A DNA stretch of 32,916 nt from positions 1-32,916 of the forward strand of contig JAGDXZ010000050.1 of the NCBI GenBank assembly GCA_023270015.1. Direction: 5' to 3'. A model generated the notes under the pieces. The model was not told where the DNA came from, made no database searches, and was given only the letters and a program-made list of their open reading frames with translations. Made by a program: the position numbers and the translations under genes. This DNA comes from Microcaldota archaeon. GTDB lineage: Archaea > Micrarchaeota > Micrarchaeia > Micrarchaeales > CABMGC01. Positions 9,510-17,524 of the stretch are shown one piece after another. Position 1 is the first letter of the stretch. Every line of letters starts with the position of its first letter.

Positions 9510-9900
9510 AAAGCTCACTCTCTATCAATTTGTCAAGCTTCGAAGCAAGCTTAAGCAACCTATCGAAAGTGCTTTCTACCTCTGCCTCGAGCTGCTGTAT
9601 TGTTTCCTCCATATTGCTTCCCCTTAGGAAGTATTGCCTACCTTTCCTTACTACAAGGCCGCTTTCTATGAAATAATTGAGCTTGTATATTACTGTGCTT
9701 CTTGGAAGCTTTAGCTCTTTGCTGAGCGCTTTGCTTGTTACTCCTACTCCCCTAAGGCTTTTTTCTACAATCTCCTTGAAGACCTTCTTATCCTCAGTTT
9801 TGTTTGCTATGCCCAACGCGCTGCAAAGCATGTCTGTAAGCTCTGAAGCGCTCTCGCCCTTCTGCTGTGGCGTATTGAGTAGTAAGGTCCTGCGAGGCAT
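9499..9900 (-). CDS. Winged-helix transcription regulator of the chaperone operon
   Basis: A 133-residue protein. Residues about 40-95 form a winged helix-turn-helix: VTSKALSKELKLPRSTVIYK is the helix-turn-helix, followed by a wing, GLVVRKGRQYFL. The C-terminal 35 residues form a helix suited to dimerisation. It is the first gene of the grpE-dnaK-dnaJ operon, and its reading frame overlaps grpE. The position suggests a local heat-shock regulator that also controls itself, comparable in role, though not clearly in sequence, to Phr-type archaeal regulators. ATG 9900 lies 30 bases after the start of a strong TATA box, so the transcript is nearly leaderless. Confidence 0.85.
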   Translation of the reverse strand: MPRRTLLLNTPQQKGESASELTDMLCSALGIANKTEDKKVFKEIVEKSLRGVGVTSKALSKELKLPRSTVIYKLNYFIESGLVVRKGRQYFLRGSNMEETIQQLEAEVESTFDRLLKLASKLDKLIESELYGK

Positions 9901-9922
9901 GCTTTATTTAACGCCATTCAGA

Positions 9923-9930
9923 TATATAAA
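9923..9930 (-). promoter_or_regulatory. TATA box of the heat-shock operon
   Basis: TTTATATA on the minus strand, 30 bases before ATG 9900. This appears to be the only strong promoter for the four chaperone genes, which are otherwise overlapping or nearly touching. Confidence 0.7.
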
Positions 9931-9988
9931 TTTTTGCTTTTTTCCAATATTTTTTGTAAAATAACATAAAAATTTGTTAAAAATCTCA

Positions 9989-10005
9989 AAAGCTAAAACA
10001 GCTTT
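9989..10005. repeat. Small inverted repeat between divergent promoters
   Basis: AAAGCT and AGCTTT are separated by five bases in the AT-rich gap between the heat-shock operon and the secreted-protein gene. It could be an operator but is short enough to arise by chance in such sequence. I see nothing else in the gap at 9931-10035. Confidence 0.3.
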
Positions 10006-10035
10006 CACCAAAGCAGAAACAAAAGTGGTTACTCA

Positions 10036-10043
10036 TTTATATT
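10036..10043 (+). promoter_or_regulatory. TATA box of the secreted-protein gene
   Basis: TTTATATT begins 30 bases before ATG 10066, the usual spacing for a leaderless archaeal transcript in this window. Confidence 0.6.
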
Positions 10044-10065
10044 TTTTGCATTAGCAGTCTAAATT

Positions 10066-10878
10066 ATGAAGCTTTTGCCTTTGTTGTTTGCCTTCGCCTC
10101 AATAGTGTTTGCCAATGCAACATACCTTAGCTTGACTTATCCTGTGCAGGCAACGCTCCACAATGGCAGCAGCCTTTATATAGGCAAGGTAGGGCCTGGC
10201 GAAAGCTTCTATATTGATGCGTCTGCAGACACTACTAACGCAAATGGCATGCTGATAAACATAGGCTGGGATACGCTGCAAGCAATAGGCTTGCCTTCTG
10301 GATGGACGTCTCAGCCCTCACCGCTTTACGCCAATCCAATGAAGCTCAAGATAACAGTAGCTCAGAATGCGCCGAATGGTACTTATGCCATAGTGGCGAG
10401 AGCTGTTAACATAGGAAATTATTCAGGCCTTGGAAACCTTACCTTTACTGCCTTTATCAATGTCACGCCCGATGTGCTAATAGCTAATGCCTCGCCATTG
10501 GTTTTGCACAGCGGCGTGGGCCAGCCTGTAAACCTCCACGTTTTCATAAACAACACAGGGGCTTCCGACGATCCTTTCTTGCTATATACCCAGGGCCTTC
10601 CTGCCTTTGCCGAAAGCTATGAGGTAATAGCAAAGAAAGATGCTCCTACAACCTTCTATTTGCCAGTGTATGAGAACGAGCCTGGCATTTATCATTTCAA
10701 GCTTTTTGTAGCCTCAGCCACAAGCTCGCTTGTTAAAAAGGTCTTTCCTGAAACTCTTATAGTCAACGTAAGTGTGGGAAACGACTATGCCGCATTGAGC
10801 CAGGGTATTTTGATATCGCCAATCATCTACGAACCAGCCTATGCTCTTATGCAATTGCTAAGGCTGATAAGCAGGTGA
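10066..10878 (+). CDS. Secreted protein with Ig-like repeats
   Basis: This 270-residue protein begins with a signal peptide, MKLLPLLFAFASIVFANA, probably cut after the alanines. The rest is beta-rich with two immunoglobulin-like segments of the kind common in archaeal surface proteins: about 20-135 ending in NLTFTAFINVTP, and about 140-235 with VNLHVFINNTGASDDPF. Several N-x-S/T sites could carry N-glycans. The end, ALMQLLRLISR, is a short hydrophobic-basic helix that may hold it to the membrane or a partner. No enzyme motif is visible. It is probably co-transcribed with the unknown gene at 10883, whose Shine-Dalgarno overlaps this stop. Confidence 0.75.
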   Translation: MKLLPLLFAFASIVFANATYLSLTYPVQATLHNGSSLYIGKVGPGESFYIDASADTTNANGMLINIGWDTLQAIGLPSGWTSQPSPLYANPMKLKITVAQNAPNGTYAIVARAVNIGNYSGLGNLTFTAFINVTPDVLIANASPLVLHSGVGQPVNLHVFINNTGASDDPFLLYTQGLPAFAESYEVIAKKDAPTTFYLPVYENEPGIYHFKLFVASATSSLVKKVFPETLIVNVSVGNDYAALSQGILISPIIYEPAYALMQLLRLISR

Positions 10879-10882
10879 GCAT

Positions 10883-11560
10883 ATGGTCCAGGCAAACAGG
10901 CTCTTGCTGCTAAAAGCTAAAAGCATTAACGACATATGCAGGCGGGCGTGCAGTGTAGACAAGAGCAACCTTCTTTTTCTATACAAAAGGAATGGCAGCA
11001 ATTTACTGGTAGCTTTGGGCGAGAAGCTCGATAGCACAGTTCTGGCTTATTATTTTCCTGTTGAACAGGCAAAGAAATATCTTGTTTACTCTTTAGATAA
11101 GAGCGGAGAAGCGGTAGAGATGGTTGATAGGATTGAAGACGTTGCAGCTATTGCGTCAGATACACGTTGCTCGCTAGCAGTGGTTAGTGCAGATTTTAGC
11201 AAGCTTGAGGCAAAAGCACGAACTATAAGCGTTCCTACTGTTGGCCTAGAGAGTTTGCTCGATATGGCAAAGCTTTTTGTCAAAAAAACAGTTCAGGAGG
11301 AAGTTTTGCCAATCGCATATGTTGTCAAGGATGGCAACAAAAACGTGTTTGGCGCATTCAACCTTCTTGGTGAGCTTGAAAATGATGTGCCTACTTTCTA
11401 CTACACCTTTGCTGATGACGATGGCAAGAGCGCTTTTCTTAGGTATGATTACAAGGAAGATGCAGTAAGCCTGACAAATGATGTAGAGTCACATGCGTTC
11501 TTCTATGTAAAGCTTGTCAGGCTGGGCGATAAGCTTCCTGTGGCTTTGAAGAAGGCTTAG
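10883..11560 (+). CDS. Protein of unknown function
   Basis: I do not recognise this 225-residue protein. It has no signal peptide or membrane segment and appears soluble, with alternating strands and helices and few cysteines (C19, C23 and C103 are scattered). The start is secure: GGTGA lies four bases before ATG 10883 and overlaps the TGA of the secreted-protein gene, so the two are translationally linked. Its stop lies only three bases from the convergent glutamate dehydrogenase stop. Confidence 0.7.
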   Translation: MVQANRLLLLKAKSINDICRRACSVDKSNLLFLYKRNGSNLLVALGEKLDSTVLAYYFPVEQAKKYLVYSLDKSGEAVEMVDRIEDVAAIASDTRCSLAVVSADFSKLEAKARTISVPTVGLESLLDMAKLFVKKTVQEEVLPIAYVVKDGNKNVFGAFNLLGELENDVPTFYYTFADDDGKSAFLRYDYKEDAVSLTNDVESHAFFYVKLVRLGDKLPVALKKA

Positions 11561-11563
11561 CAT

Positions 11564-12838
11564 TCAGTGGATCCAGCCCCTTACTTTCATAGTAGCCACT
11601 ACCCTGCTCACTGCCACTATGTATGCAGCAGTTCTCGGGCTTATCTTCTTTCCTTTATCAGCATACTGCTTCTGAGTGCTTATTACGTCGTTGAATGACC
11701 TTGTGATTATGGTATCTAATCTCTTGTAGACCTCATCTGCTGTCCAGTAGTATGCCTGCAGGTTCTGCACCCACTCAAAATAAGAAACAATTACTCCTCC
11801 TGAATTGACTAAAAAGTCAGGAAGGTCAAGCACGCCCTTCTCCCATAATATGGCATCGGCTGCAGGTGTAACTGGCCCGTTTGCTAGTTCTAGCACGATC
11901 TTTGCGTTTATCTTGTCCGCATTATCGCCTGTTATTTGGTTTTCTATTGCTGCAGGTATGAGCACGTCAACGTCAGACTCAAGCAGTTCTTCATTGCTTA
12001 TCTTCCTTACATTATTGCCTTCATAGTTCTGTACGCTGCCACTTTTCGCCTTGACTTCTTTCAGCTTTTCAAAATCAAGTCCATCCTCGCAGTAAACGCC
12101 ACCCTTTGAATCACTTATCGCCACTACTTTCGAGCCAAACAGTTTCGTAACAAGATCCATTGCGAACATCCCTGCATTGCCAAAGCCCTGGATTGCTACC
12201 TTAGCCTTCTTAAGGTCTATGCCCTTTAGCTTTGCCGCCTCTCTGAGCACATACATGCCTCCCATGGCTGTGGAGTCAAACCTGCCTTCTGAACCCCAGA
12301 CCTCTAGAGGCTTGCCCGTTATGACCGCAAATTCGTTGGCGCCTTTTAGCTTGCTGTACTCGTCCATTATCCACGCCATTATCTGGGGAGTAGTATAGAC
12401 ATCAGGCGCCGGCACATCCACATTTGGCCCTATGAAGTTTGCTATTGCGCGTATATATCCTCTTGACAAGTTCTCAAGCTCTTTGTCGTTTAGCTGCTTA
12501 GGGTCGCATATAACTCCGCCCTTGGCGCCACCATACGGCAAGTTGGCTAGCGAAGTTTTCCAAGTCATCCATGCAGCTAGGGCTTTAACAGTGTCCAAAT
12601 TCTCCTCAGGGTGGTATCTTATGCCTCCTTTGCCTGGGCCCCTTGCATTGTTATAAAGCACCCTAAAACCGGTAAAGGTCTTTACTGTGCCATCTCTCAT
12701 CTCTACAGGGAAATTCACAATCACTGTTTGCTGAGGCTCCTTTAGAAGCTCAAGTGCCTGCTTATCGAGTTGCATTATTTCAGCAGCATCTTCAAGCTGC
12801 TTTTGTGCTATTTTGAACGGGTTCAGCTCTTCTGCCAT
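11564..12838 (-). CDS. gdhA: Glutamate dehydrogenase
   Basis: A 424-residue member of the Glu/Leu/Phe/Val dehydrogenase family, which interconverts glutamate with 2-oxoglutarate plus ammonia using NAD(P). Substrate and catalytic lysines sit in [10 protein letters not shown] (K70), [10 protein letters not shown] (K94) and PYGGAKGGV (K106, catalytic). The Rossmann fold shows AIQGFGNAG. The length matches the hexameric GDH class. GAGTGAT precedes the ATG, and a TATA box lies at 12869. It links nitrogen assimilation with carbon metabolism in an otherwise information-processing neighbourhood. Glutamate is the most likely substrate, although the family also includes other amino-acid dehydrogenases. 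Confidence 0.94.
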   Translation of the reverse strand: MAEELNPFKIAQKQLEDAAEIMQLDKQALELLKEPQQTVIVNFPVEMRDGTVKTFTGFRVLYNNARGPGKGGIRYHPEENLDTVKALAAWMTWKTSLANLPYGGAKGGVICDPKQLNDKELENLSRGYIRAIANFIGPNVDVPAPDVYTTPQIMAWIMDEYSKLKGANEFAVITGKPLEVWGSEGRFDSTAMGGMYVLREAAKLKGIDLKKAKVAIQGFGNAGMFAMDLVTKLFGSKVVAISDSKGGVYCEDGLDFEKLKEVKAKSGSVQNYEGNNVRKISNEELLESDVDVLIPAAIENQITGDNADKINAKIVLELANGPVTPAADAILWEKGVLDLPDFLVNSGGVIVSYFEWVQNLQAYYWTADEVYKRLDTIITRSFNDVISTQKQYADKGKKISPRTAAYIVAVSRVVATMKVRGWIH

Positions 12839-12868
12839 TTTATCACTCTTTTATTTTAGCATTAAAAA

Positions 12869-12876
12869 TTTATAAT
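12869..12876 (-). promoter_or_regulatory. TATA box of gdhA
   Basis: ATTATAAA on the minus strand, 38 bases before ATG 12838 and just past the stop of the upstream XRE-like gene. gdhA therefore has its own promoter with a short leader carrying a Shine-Dalgarno. Confidence 0.55.
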
Positions 12877-12880
12877 CCTG

Positions 12881-13186
12881 TTATATATTGCTGCCTAGTT
12901 CGGCGCACAAAGCATCGATCTTTTTCGAAACAGCTTCTTCATCTCCTGTCTTCTCTATAGTGTCGACTATTTCGTCGATTTGCTTTTCGCTGCTTGCTAC
13001 CTTGTTTGCCAACTCCTTTATGTGATTTGACACATTGCCGTTTATGTACTTGCTAACCTCTGCCTGAGCAATTCCGAGATATTTAGCAATTTTTACCTGA
13101 GAAATTCCTTTTGCAGCGGCCTTTCTAGTAACCGCAAGCCTTACTGCAGGCAGGATTAGCTTGACAATCTTTTTGCAATTCTCCAT
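12881..13186 (-). CDS. XRE-like helix-turn-helix transcription regulator
   Basis: A 101-residue protein with a helix-turn-helix at about 28-52, ISQVKIAKYLGIAQAEVSKY followed by INGNV, as in the Cro/XRE family and archaeal predicted regulators of the COG2522 type. The rest is helical and may dimerise. The ATG at 13186 overlaps the TGA of the upstream RpiB-like gene as TGATG, so the two are made together. A TTG one codon earlier is less likely. The target is unknown; its own operon and gdhA downstream are the nearest candidates. Confidence 0.85.
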   Translation of the reverse strand: MENCKKIVKLILPAVRLAVTRKAAAKGISQVKIAKYLGIAQAEVSKYINGNVSNHIKELANKVASSEKQIDEIVDTIEKTGDEEAVSKKIDALCAELGSNI

Positions 13187-13740
13187 CAAACGATTCCTAG
13201 TGCGTTTTTAATCTTTCCCAATATTCCTTTTCCCTCCTCTTTCTGCTGTTCTTCCACTTCCTCCTCTTTGCTTGTCTGTTGTGCTTGTTGTTGCCTAGCT
13301 TTGGCCTGCTGAGGTTGCTGTGCCTGTTGCTGCCTTTGTTGCTTGCCTAAGCTCAGTTGGAATTTCGGGAACTGTAGGGAAAAGAATCTCTTGGAATAGC
13401 CTAAGCCAGATATTGCATTTATGATTTCAAGGTTTTGCTGATTTTTGCTTTTAAGTATAAAGACATTGGCATTGTTCGCCTTTCCCAAGCTTACATCCTC
13501 AGGATTATTGCAAACAGCAGCAAAAACGCCGGTGAGCTTGTTCAACAATATGCCTGTACCTACGGGATCCTTTGCCACAACTACGCACACATCATAGCCT
13601 TTTCCAAGCTCACTTGCAACTGCATCTACGAGCTCCTGCGTTTGCATAGGCATTTCCTTTGCCACTATGTTGTGGCCTTTAAGCGAATCTACGACTTGAT
13701 CCAAAGCCTTTGGCACATTGCTGATGACAAGGATTCTCAT
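13186..13740 (-). CDS. RpiB/LacA-like protein without the catalytic cysteine, with Q-rich tail
   Basis: Residues about 35-105 resemble ribose-5-phosphate isomerase B. GTGILLNKLTGVFAAVCNNP and KANNANVFIL line up with the family's GTG-NKF-G-RA-VC and HND-NVLAFG. The catalytic cysteine that precedes GTG in active RpiB is replaced (KDPVGTG, 57-63), and the N-terminal DH motif is absent. Residues about 132-170 are rich in glutamine, alanine and glutamate, and the tail, GILGKIKNALGIV, could be an amphipathic helix. An active isomerase is therefore unlikely. Translational coupling to an XRE regulator suggests a sugar-phosphate or nucleotide sensor, but this is speculation. Confidence 0.7.
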   Translation of the reverse strand: MRILVISNVPKALDQVVDSLKGHNIVAKEMPMQTQELVDAVASELGKGYDVCVVVAKDPVGTGILLNKLTGVFAAVCNNPEDVSLGKANNANVFILKSKNQQNLEIINAISGLGYSKRFFSLQFPKFQLSLGKQQRQQQAQQPQQAKARQQQAQQTSKEEEVEEQQKEEGKGILGKIKNALGIV

Positions 13741-13770
13741 GTGAGCACTTTATTAAACTTAATAGACAAA

Positions 13771-13780
13771 ATAATATAAA
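13771..13780. promoter_or_regulatory. Shared TATA region for divergent genes
   Basis: The single AT block ATAATATAAA lies about 30 bases before ATG 13803 on the plus strand and about 32-40 bases before ATG 13740 on the minus strand. It reads as a TATA box both ways. The eS26 gene and the RpiB-like/XRE pair may compete for it. Confidence 0.45.
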
Positions 13781-13802
13781 GGTAGTTTCAAAAGGCAATA
13801 GT

Positions 13803-14033
13803 ATGAGAGGAAGAGAAGAACTTGTGACATGCGACAACTGCGGAAGGAAAGTGCCAAGAAGCAAGGCAGTAGCTTACGAGAAGGTAGTTTCTTTCTCTAC
13901 AGACTTGCACACATCCAACGATGTGAGGTTCTTTGAGAGAAAGAAAGTCTATTATTGCATAAGCTGTGCAAAGCACCTTGGCATATTTGAAAAGAAGAAG
14001 GCCTTGGCCAATAGGAAGAGGCTCGGCGTTTGA
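13803..14033 (+). CDS. rps26e: Small-subunit ribosomal protein eS26
   Basis: A 76-residue zinc-ribbon protein with C10, C13, C52 and C55. The pattern CDNCGRKVPRSKAV followed by YYCISCAKHLG matches eS26, which has CTNCARCVPKDKAI and HYCVSCAIHS. eS26 sits near the mRNA exit site of the small ribosomal subunit in eukaryotes and in those archaea that have it. This copy lacks the basic N-terminal extension of the roughly 100-residue forms. The TATA box spacing supports a leaderless ATG. The stop overlaps the start of the membrane-protein gene as TGATG. eS26 is absent from many archaeal groups, so it helps place the organism. Confidence 0.85.
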   Translation: MRGREELVTCDNCGRKVPRSKAVAYEKVVSFSTDLHTSNDVRFFERKKVYYCISCAKHLGIFEKKKALANRKRLGV

Positions 14034-14776
14034 TGCCTGTAGATGTAAACGACATAATGATATTCAAGGCAAGGGGCATGACAACCCAGAAGCAGGCCCC
14101 ACAGGCTGAGAAGCCAAAACAGCCCCAACAGCAGCCGCAGCCAAAGTTTCAGGCTAAGTCTACATCGCCAAAGCCCCAAGAAGAAGTAACTCCTCAAGAA
14201 AAGGAGCTTGAAATTGCGAGAGAAATAGAGGAGGAAGTTAGAGAGCAGATAGAGAGGCAGAAGGCGGAAGAGGCAGGCATAGAAGTTACTGCGTCCCAGC
14301 CGCCTAGCGCCCCAAAACCTAGCAAAGTCGCACTGACCACAATAAGCCTTGTTGCAGGCCTTATTCTTCTTTTTGACGCCGCTGCTTTTGGATTCTTTAC
14401 CTTCTCTCAGTATAGTCTTCTTTTCAGCTATATGCAAAAGGTCGGCTTCTTCGGCTTTCTAAACAGTGCCAACTATGCTTATGGTATGAGCTTCCTAAAT
14501 TTCATAATGCTTCTAGCCCTTGCCGTTTCTGGCGTGCTGATGCTTCTTAAGCTTGGTAGGGTATACATCGCATCTGGCTCTGTGGCCGTTGCTATGCTTA
14601 TCATATCCAGCTTCGAGTACTTGAATACAAATGCAACATATTTTGCAGTAATAGCAGTAATAACCCTCTTTTCTATTCTTGCCGTAGTTTATAGCAGGAT
14701 AAGTGCAGTGGAGATTGCTGAAGAGATGAGCAGCGAACAAGAAGAGATTGTGTGGCCTAGGATTGAGACATTCTGA
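14033..14776 (+). CDS. Four-helix membrane protein with Pro/Gln-rich N-terminus
   Basis: I do not recognise this 247-residue protein. Residues about 18-50 are rich in proline, glutamine and lysine. A charged helix (about 52-82) follows, and then four membrane segments at about 99-122, 152-173, 178-196 and 202-221. A short acidic cytoplasmic tail ends EIVWPRIETF. The ATG at 14033 overlaps the eS26 stop, so it is co-translated with a ribosomal protein, which hints at a membrane or ribosome-linked role but proves nothing. The last 20 bases overlap the convergent EMC3-like gene. Confidence 0.7.
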   Translation: MPVDVNDIMIFKARGMTTQKQAPQAEKPKQPQQQPQPKFQAKSTSPKPQEEVTPQEKELEIAREIEEEVREQIERQKAEEAGIEVTASQPPSAPKPSKVALTTISLVAGLILLFDAAAFGFFTFSQYSLLFSYMQKVGFFGFLNSANYAYGMSFLNFIMLLALAVSGVLMLLKLGRVYIASGSVAVAMLIISSFEYLNTNATYFAVIAVITLFSILAVVYSRISAVEIAEEMSSEQEEIVWPRIETF

Positions 14777-15212
14777 GCGCAGCTTGTGCTTTTGCTATTT
14801 TTCTGTCATGGAGCGATACAGCTATAGAGGCAATAATGCCAAATACGAAGCTAAAAAGTATGAAGAAAAGCTGGTAGCTCATCTTTATTGAAAAGAAGCT
14901 GACAGTACCGTGAAAAGCCAGAGGAAGTAGCAGGTAATACAGAATTACGAAAATGGGTAAGATTACTAGCATAGGCTTGAACTGCATCTTCATTGTTTCG
15001 TTCAGAAGCGGCATAAGCTCTTTCTGCTTTTGTGCAAGCACCTCTGCGCCAGCATTGCTTTTGCTAAGCTCGTTGAGCTCCTTTGTCTTTGCTTTTATCG
15101 TTTCCTGGACTTCGCGAAGCCTGGCAGGGTTTACCAGCTTTCTTTGCAAATATACTGAAAACACTACGTATAGCGCCGCAATAGCGATCAAAGCAATAGC
15201 AACGAGCATCAT
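14757..15212 (-). CDS. EMC3/TMCO1-like membrane insertase (DUF106, Oxa1 superfamily)
   Basis: A 151-residue protein with an N-terminal membrane helix (4-24), a coiled-coil hairpin rich in lysine and glutamate (about 30-72), and two further hydrophobic regions (about 80-100 and 112-132). This layout is that of archaeal DUF106 proteins, relatives of YidC/Oxa1 and eukaryotic EMC3 and TMCO1, which help insert membrane proteins. The motif MKMQFKPMLVILPIF is typical. The ATG overlaps the adenylate kinase stop as ATGA. In many archaea DUF106 genes lie with secY and adk; here the adk link is kept, while secE is about 2.3 kb away. Confidence 0.88.
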   Translation of the reverse strand: MMLVAIALIAIAALYVVFSVYLQRKLVNPARLREVQETIKAKTKELNELSKSNAGAEVLAQKQKELMPLLNETMKMQFKPMLVILPIFVILYYLLLPLAFHGTVSFFSIKMSYQLFFILFSFVFGIIASIAVSLHDRKIAKAQAALRMSQS

Positions 15213-15790
15213 ACCAAGCCTTCTAGCACTTTAGCAAGCTGTTTCCTAGTTTCTTCTAGCTTACCCTCTCTGTTATGTATTACGTAAAGGGGTATATTAA
15301 GGTATGCTGAAAACAGTGAGCACATTGCCAGGTTGATAGACCTTTGAAGGTCTATATCTTCAGGTGTTTCTTGCTCCCTTTTCCTTGTAGTGTCGCGTTG
15401 CCTCCTAGCAATTATTTCCTCTGTTGAAGCATCTATGTATACAATCGCTTTTGCGCTGCCTTTTAGCAGATCGAGGTCGCTAAAGCTTAATCCAGGGCTA
15501 AGCCTGCTTTCTGATTTTATGCTTGCGTGAGTATCAACTAGCACAAGACCTTCTTGCCTCGCTATGCTTTCCAATATCTCCTGTCTCCATCTCTCTGAGA
15601 TTTCTGCATAGTTGTTGATCTTTCTCATTGCATCCCTGTCAGTAATGCCAAATTCCTTCTGCGCAAGCTTTAGCATTTCATCCCCTATGTTCACCTTTGC
15701 CGCCTTGCCATTCGCAATATTTTCAAGCTCGCTAAGTGTGCTCGATTTCCCTGCCCCAGGAGTGCCAAAAACAAAAACAACATTCGCCAT
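15209..15790 (-). CDS. adkA: Archaeal-type adenylate kinase
   Basis: A 193-residue P-loop kinase that converts AMP and ATP into two ADP. The P-loop GTPGAGKS is at 9-16. The FGITDRDAMRK stretch and the VDTHASIKS strand match the archaeal AdkA family, which differs from bacterial Adk by lacking a long lid. ATG 15790 places the P-loop at the usual distance from the N-terminus; an alternative start ten codons earlier adds nothing conserved. It overlaps the EMC3-like gene, a pairing common in archaeal ribosomal/Sec clusters. Confidence 0.92.
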   Translation of the reverse strand: MANVVFVFGTPGAGKSSTLSELENIANGKAAKVNIGDEMLKLAQKEFGITDRDAMRKINNYAEISERWRQEILESIARQEGLVLVDTHASIKSESRLSPGLSFSDLDLLKGSAKAIVYIDASTEEIIARRQRDTTRKREQETPEDIDLQRSINLAMCSLFSAYLNIPLYVIHNREGKLEETRKQLAKVLEGLV

Positions 15791-15897
15791 GAAAACAATT
15801 CCATGCTTTAGCAATATCAATCTTTCGATTTGCCTATACCCTATGCCCTGCTTGCTTTTGCTAACCTCTCAAAAAGTATTTATTTCTTAGCAGCGTC

Positions 15898-15905
15898 TTT
15901 ATATC
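15898..15905 (+). promoter_or_regulatory. TATA box of ftsZ1
   Basis: TTTATATC begins 31 bases before ATG 15929. The spacing favours this ATG over an in-frame GTG at 15920, which would be too close. Confidence 0.65.
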
Positions 15906-15928
15906 AGGCGACTAGATAAGTGGATGTT

Positions 15929-17002
15929 ATGGCTGAAGGTTTCACCTCTCCCGATGACGAAGAATTGCTTAAATTCATAGAGGCTGCAAAGCCAAAGATA
16001 TACATTGTAGGCGCAGGCGGCAGCGGCTCCAACACGATCTCGCGAATGTTCGAGATGAACATAGAGGGCGCAACGCTCATAGCGGCAAACACCGACGCCC
16101 ACCATCTCGCCATAACCAAGGCGCACCGAAAGCTATTGCTTGGCAAAAAGACAACTAGGGGCTTGGGAGCAGGCAGTGATCCAAAGCTCGGAGAAGAAGC
16201 CGCATTAGAAAGCAAGGAAGAAATAAGGCACATGCTTAGCGACGCACAGCTTGTTTTTGTCACCTGCGGGCTCGGCGGCGGCACAGGCACAGGCTCAGCT
16301 CCTGTGATAGCGCACGAGGCAAAGGAAAACGGCGCGCTAACAGTCGGCATAGTCACCTTGCCTTTCTCCAGCGAAGGAAGGCTAAGAATGCACAACGCCC
16401 TGGAGGGCTTGGCAAAGCTAAAGCGCATGACCGATACCACAATAATAATACCAAACGACAAGCTTCTTGGCGTTGCGCCAGACCTTCCGCTTAACATGGC
16501 CTTCAAGGTAAGCGACGAAGTGCTTGCAAATGCAACAAAGGGAATAGTAGAGATGGTTACAAAACCCGGCATGGTCAACTTGGATTTTGCAGATTTGAGG
16601 AGCGTGCTTAAGGATTCAGGCTATGCAGTAATAGGCTTGGGAGAGAGCAATGGAGTGGAAACAAAAGATAGGGCATTAATAGCGGTAGAAAACACATTAA
16701 AGAGTCCGCTTCTGGATGTGGACCTTAGCACTGCGCAGAGGGCATTGGTAAACATAACCGGAGGGCCAGACCTTACTCTGAGGGAGGCTGAGAGCATATT
16801 CCAGGAAGTAGCAAGTAGAATAAGCAAGGATGCGCTGCTGAAGTGGGGAGCCAAGATAGAACCTCAGTTGCAGAAGAACACAGTCAAGGTAATGGTAGTT
16901 ATGGGTGGCGTTCAATATGCTGAGTACACTGAAGAGGGAATAAAGAAAAAGGCAGACGAAATGCTGCACGGAAGCACAGACTTAGATGATATTTTCGGCT
17001 AA
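15929..17002 (+). CDS. ftsZ1: Cell-division GTPase FtsZ1
   Basis: A tubulin-fold GTPase of 357 residues that assembles at the division site. GTP-binding features are GAGGSGSNT near 28-36, NTDAHHL and the signature GGGTGTG at 116-122. The T7 synergy loop is NLDFADLRSV. Details match the archaeal FtsZ1 subgroup, which in haloarchaea organises the ring and its partners: EEIR before VFVTCGLGGG, AFKVSDEVL and LLDVDLS. The second paralogue, ftsZ2, lies 4.7 kb away on the other strand. The C-terminus ends DLDDIFG, a short acidic tail. Its 3' end overlaps the Nudix gene by 21 bases. Confidence 0.95.
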   Translation: MAEGFTSPDDEELLKFIEAAKPKIYIVGAGGSGSNTISRMFEMNIEGATLIAANTDAHHLAITKAHRKLLLGKKTTRGLGAGSDPKLGEEAALESKEEIRHMLSDAQLVFVTCGLGGGTGTGSAPVIAHEAKENGALTVGIVTLPFSSEGRLRMHNALEGLAKLKRMTDTTIIIPNDKLLGVAPDLPLNMAFKVSDEVLANATKGIVEMVTKPGMVNLDFADLRSVLKDSGYAVIGLGESNGVETKDRALIAVENTLKSPLLDVDLSTAQRALVNITGGPDLTLREAESIFQEVASRISKDALLKWGAKIEPQLQKNTVKVMVVMGGVQYAEYTEEGIKKKADEMLHGSTDLDDIFG

Positions 17003-17455
17003 CTTGCATTTTGCAAAGAATGCCAAAAGAACCTGCTTTATGTTGTCCAAAGTATCTAGCTTTTCTATTTCCTCTTTTGAAAACCATCCTATGTCTGTTG
17101 CTTCATCCTTTGCCAACCTAAGCTCCCCCGATACTGGCTTTGCTGCGTAGATCAGGTCAAAATGCAAGTGGGCACCGGTTTGATATGGCACATATTCCTG
17201 CAAAATCGTGAAAGGCATAGGCAGGGAAATCGCATCATTGGTTCTTATTGTTATGTCGCCGCAAGAAACCAGCTCCACCTTTAAGCCTGTTTCCTCGAGC
17301 GCCTCTCTTTGTGCAGCGTCATGCGGATGTTCGCCTGGGTCCACATGGCCACCAGGATAAATCCAAATGCCTAGCTTTTTGTGGTGCACTAGCACCACTT
17401 TGCCCTCCTTGTAAATTATGCAGCTAGCAGTTATACATTTCTTTATTTCGCTCAT
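16982..17455 (-). CDS. Nudix hydrolase
   Basis: A 157-residue Nudix protein, which cleaves nucleoside diphosphates linked to another group. The Nudix box is complete: G36, five residues, E42, seven residues, then REALEETG (50-57). The glutamates E51, E54 and E55 would bind magnesium. PGGHVDPGE and the rest resemble MutT-like enzymes that clean nucleotide pools, but the substrate cannot be read from sequence. I chose ATG 17455 over a GTG three codons earlier. Confidence 0.9.
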   Translation of the reverse strand: MSEIKKCITASCIIYKEGKVVLVHHKKLGIWIYPGGHVDPGEHPHDAAQREALEETGLKVELVSCGDITIRTNDAISLPMPFTILQEYVPYQTGAHLHFDLIYAAKPVSGELRLAKDEATDIGWFSKEEIEKLDTLDNIKQVLLAFFAKCKLAENII

Positions 17456-17495
17456 GTTACACACTTAGATCGGCATTAGCATTTGAATCAAAAAG

Positions 17496-17504
17496 CTTAT
17501 TAAA
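17496..17504 (+). promoter_or_regulatory. TATA box of secE
   Basis: CTTATTAAA begins 29 bases before ATG 17525, giving a nearly leaderless transcript. Confidence 0.5.
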
Positions 17505-17524
17505 GAAAACAGGAAAATAAAAGC

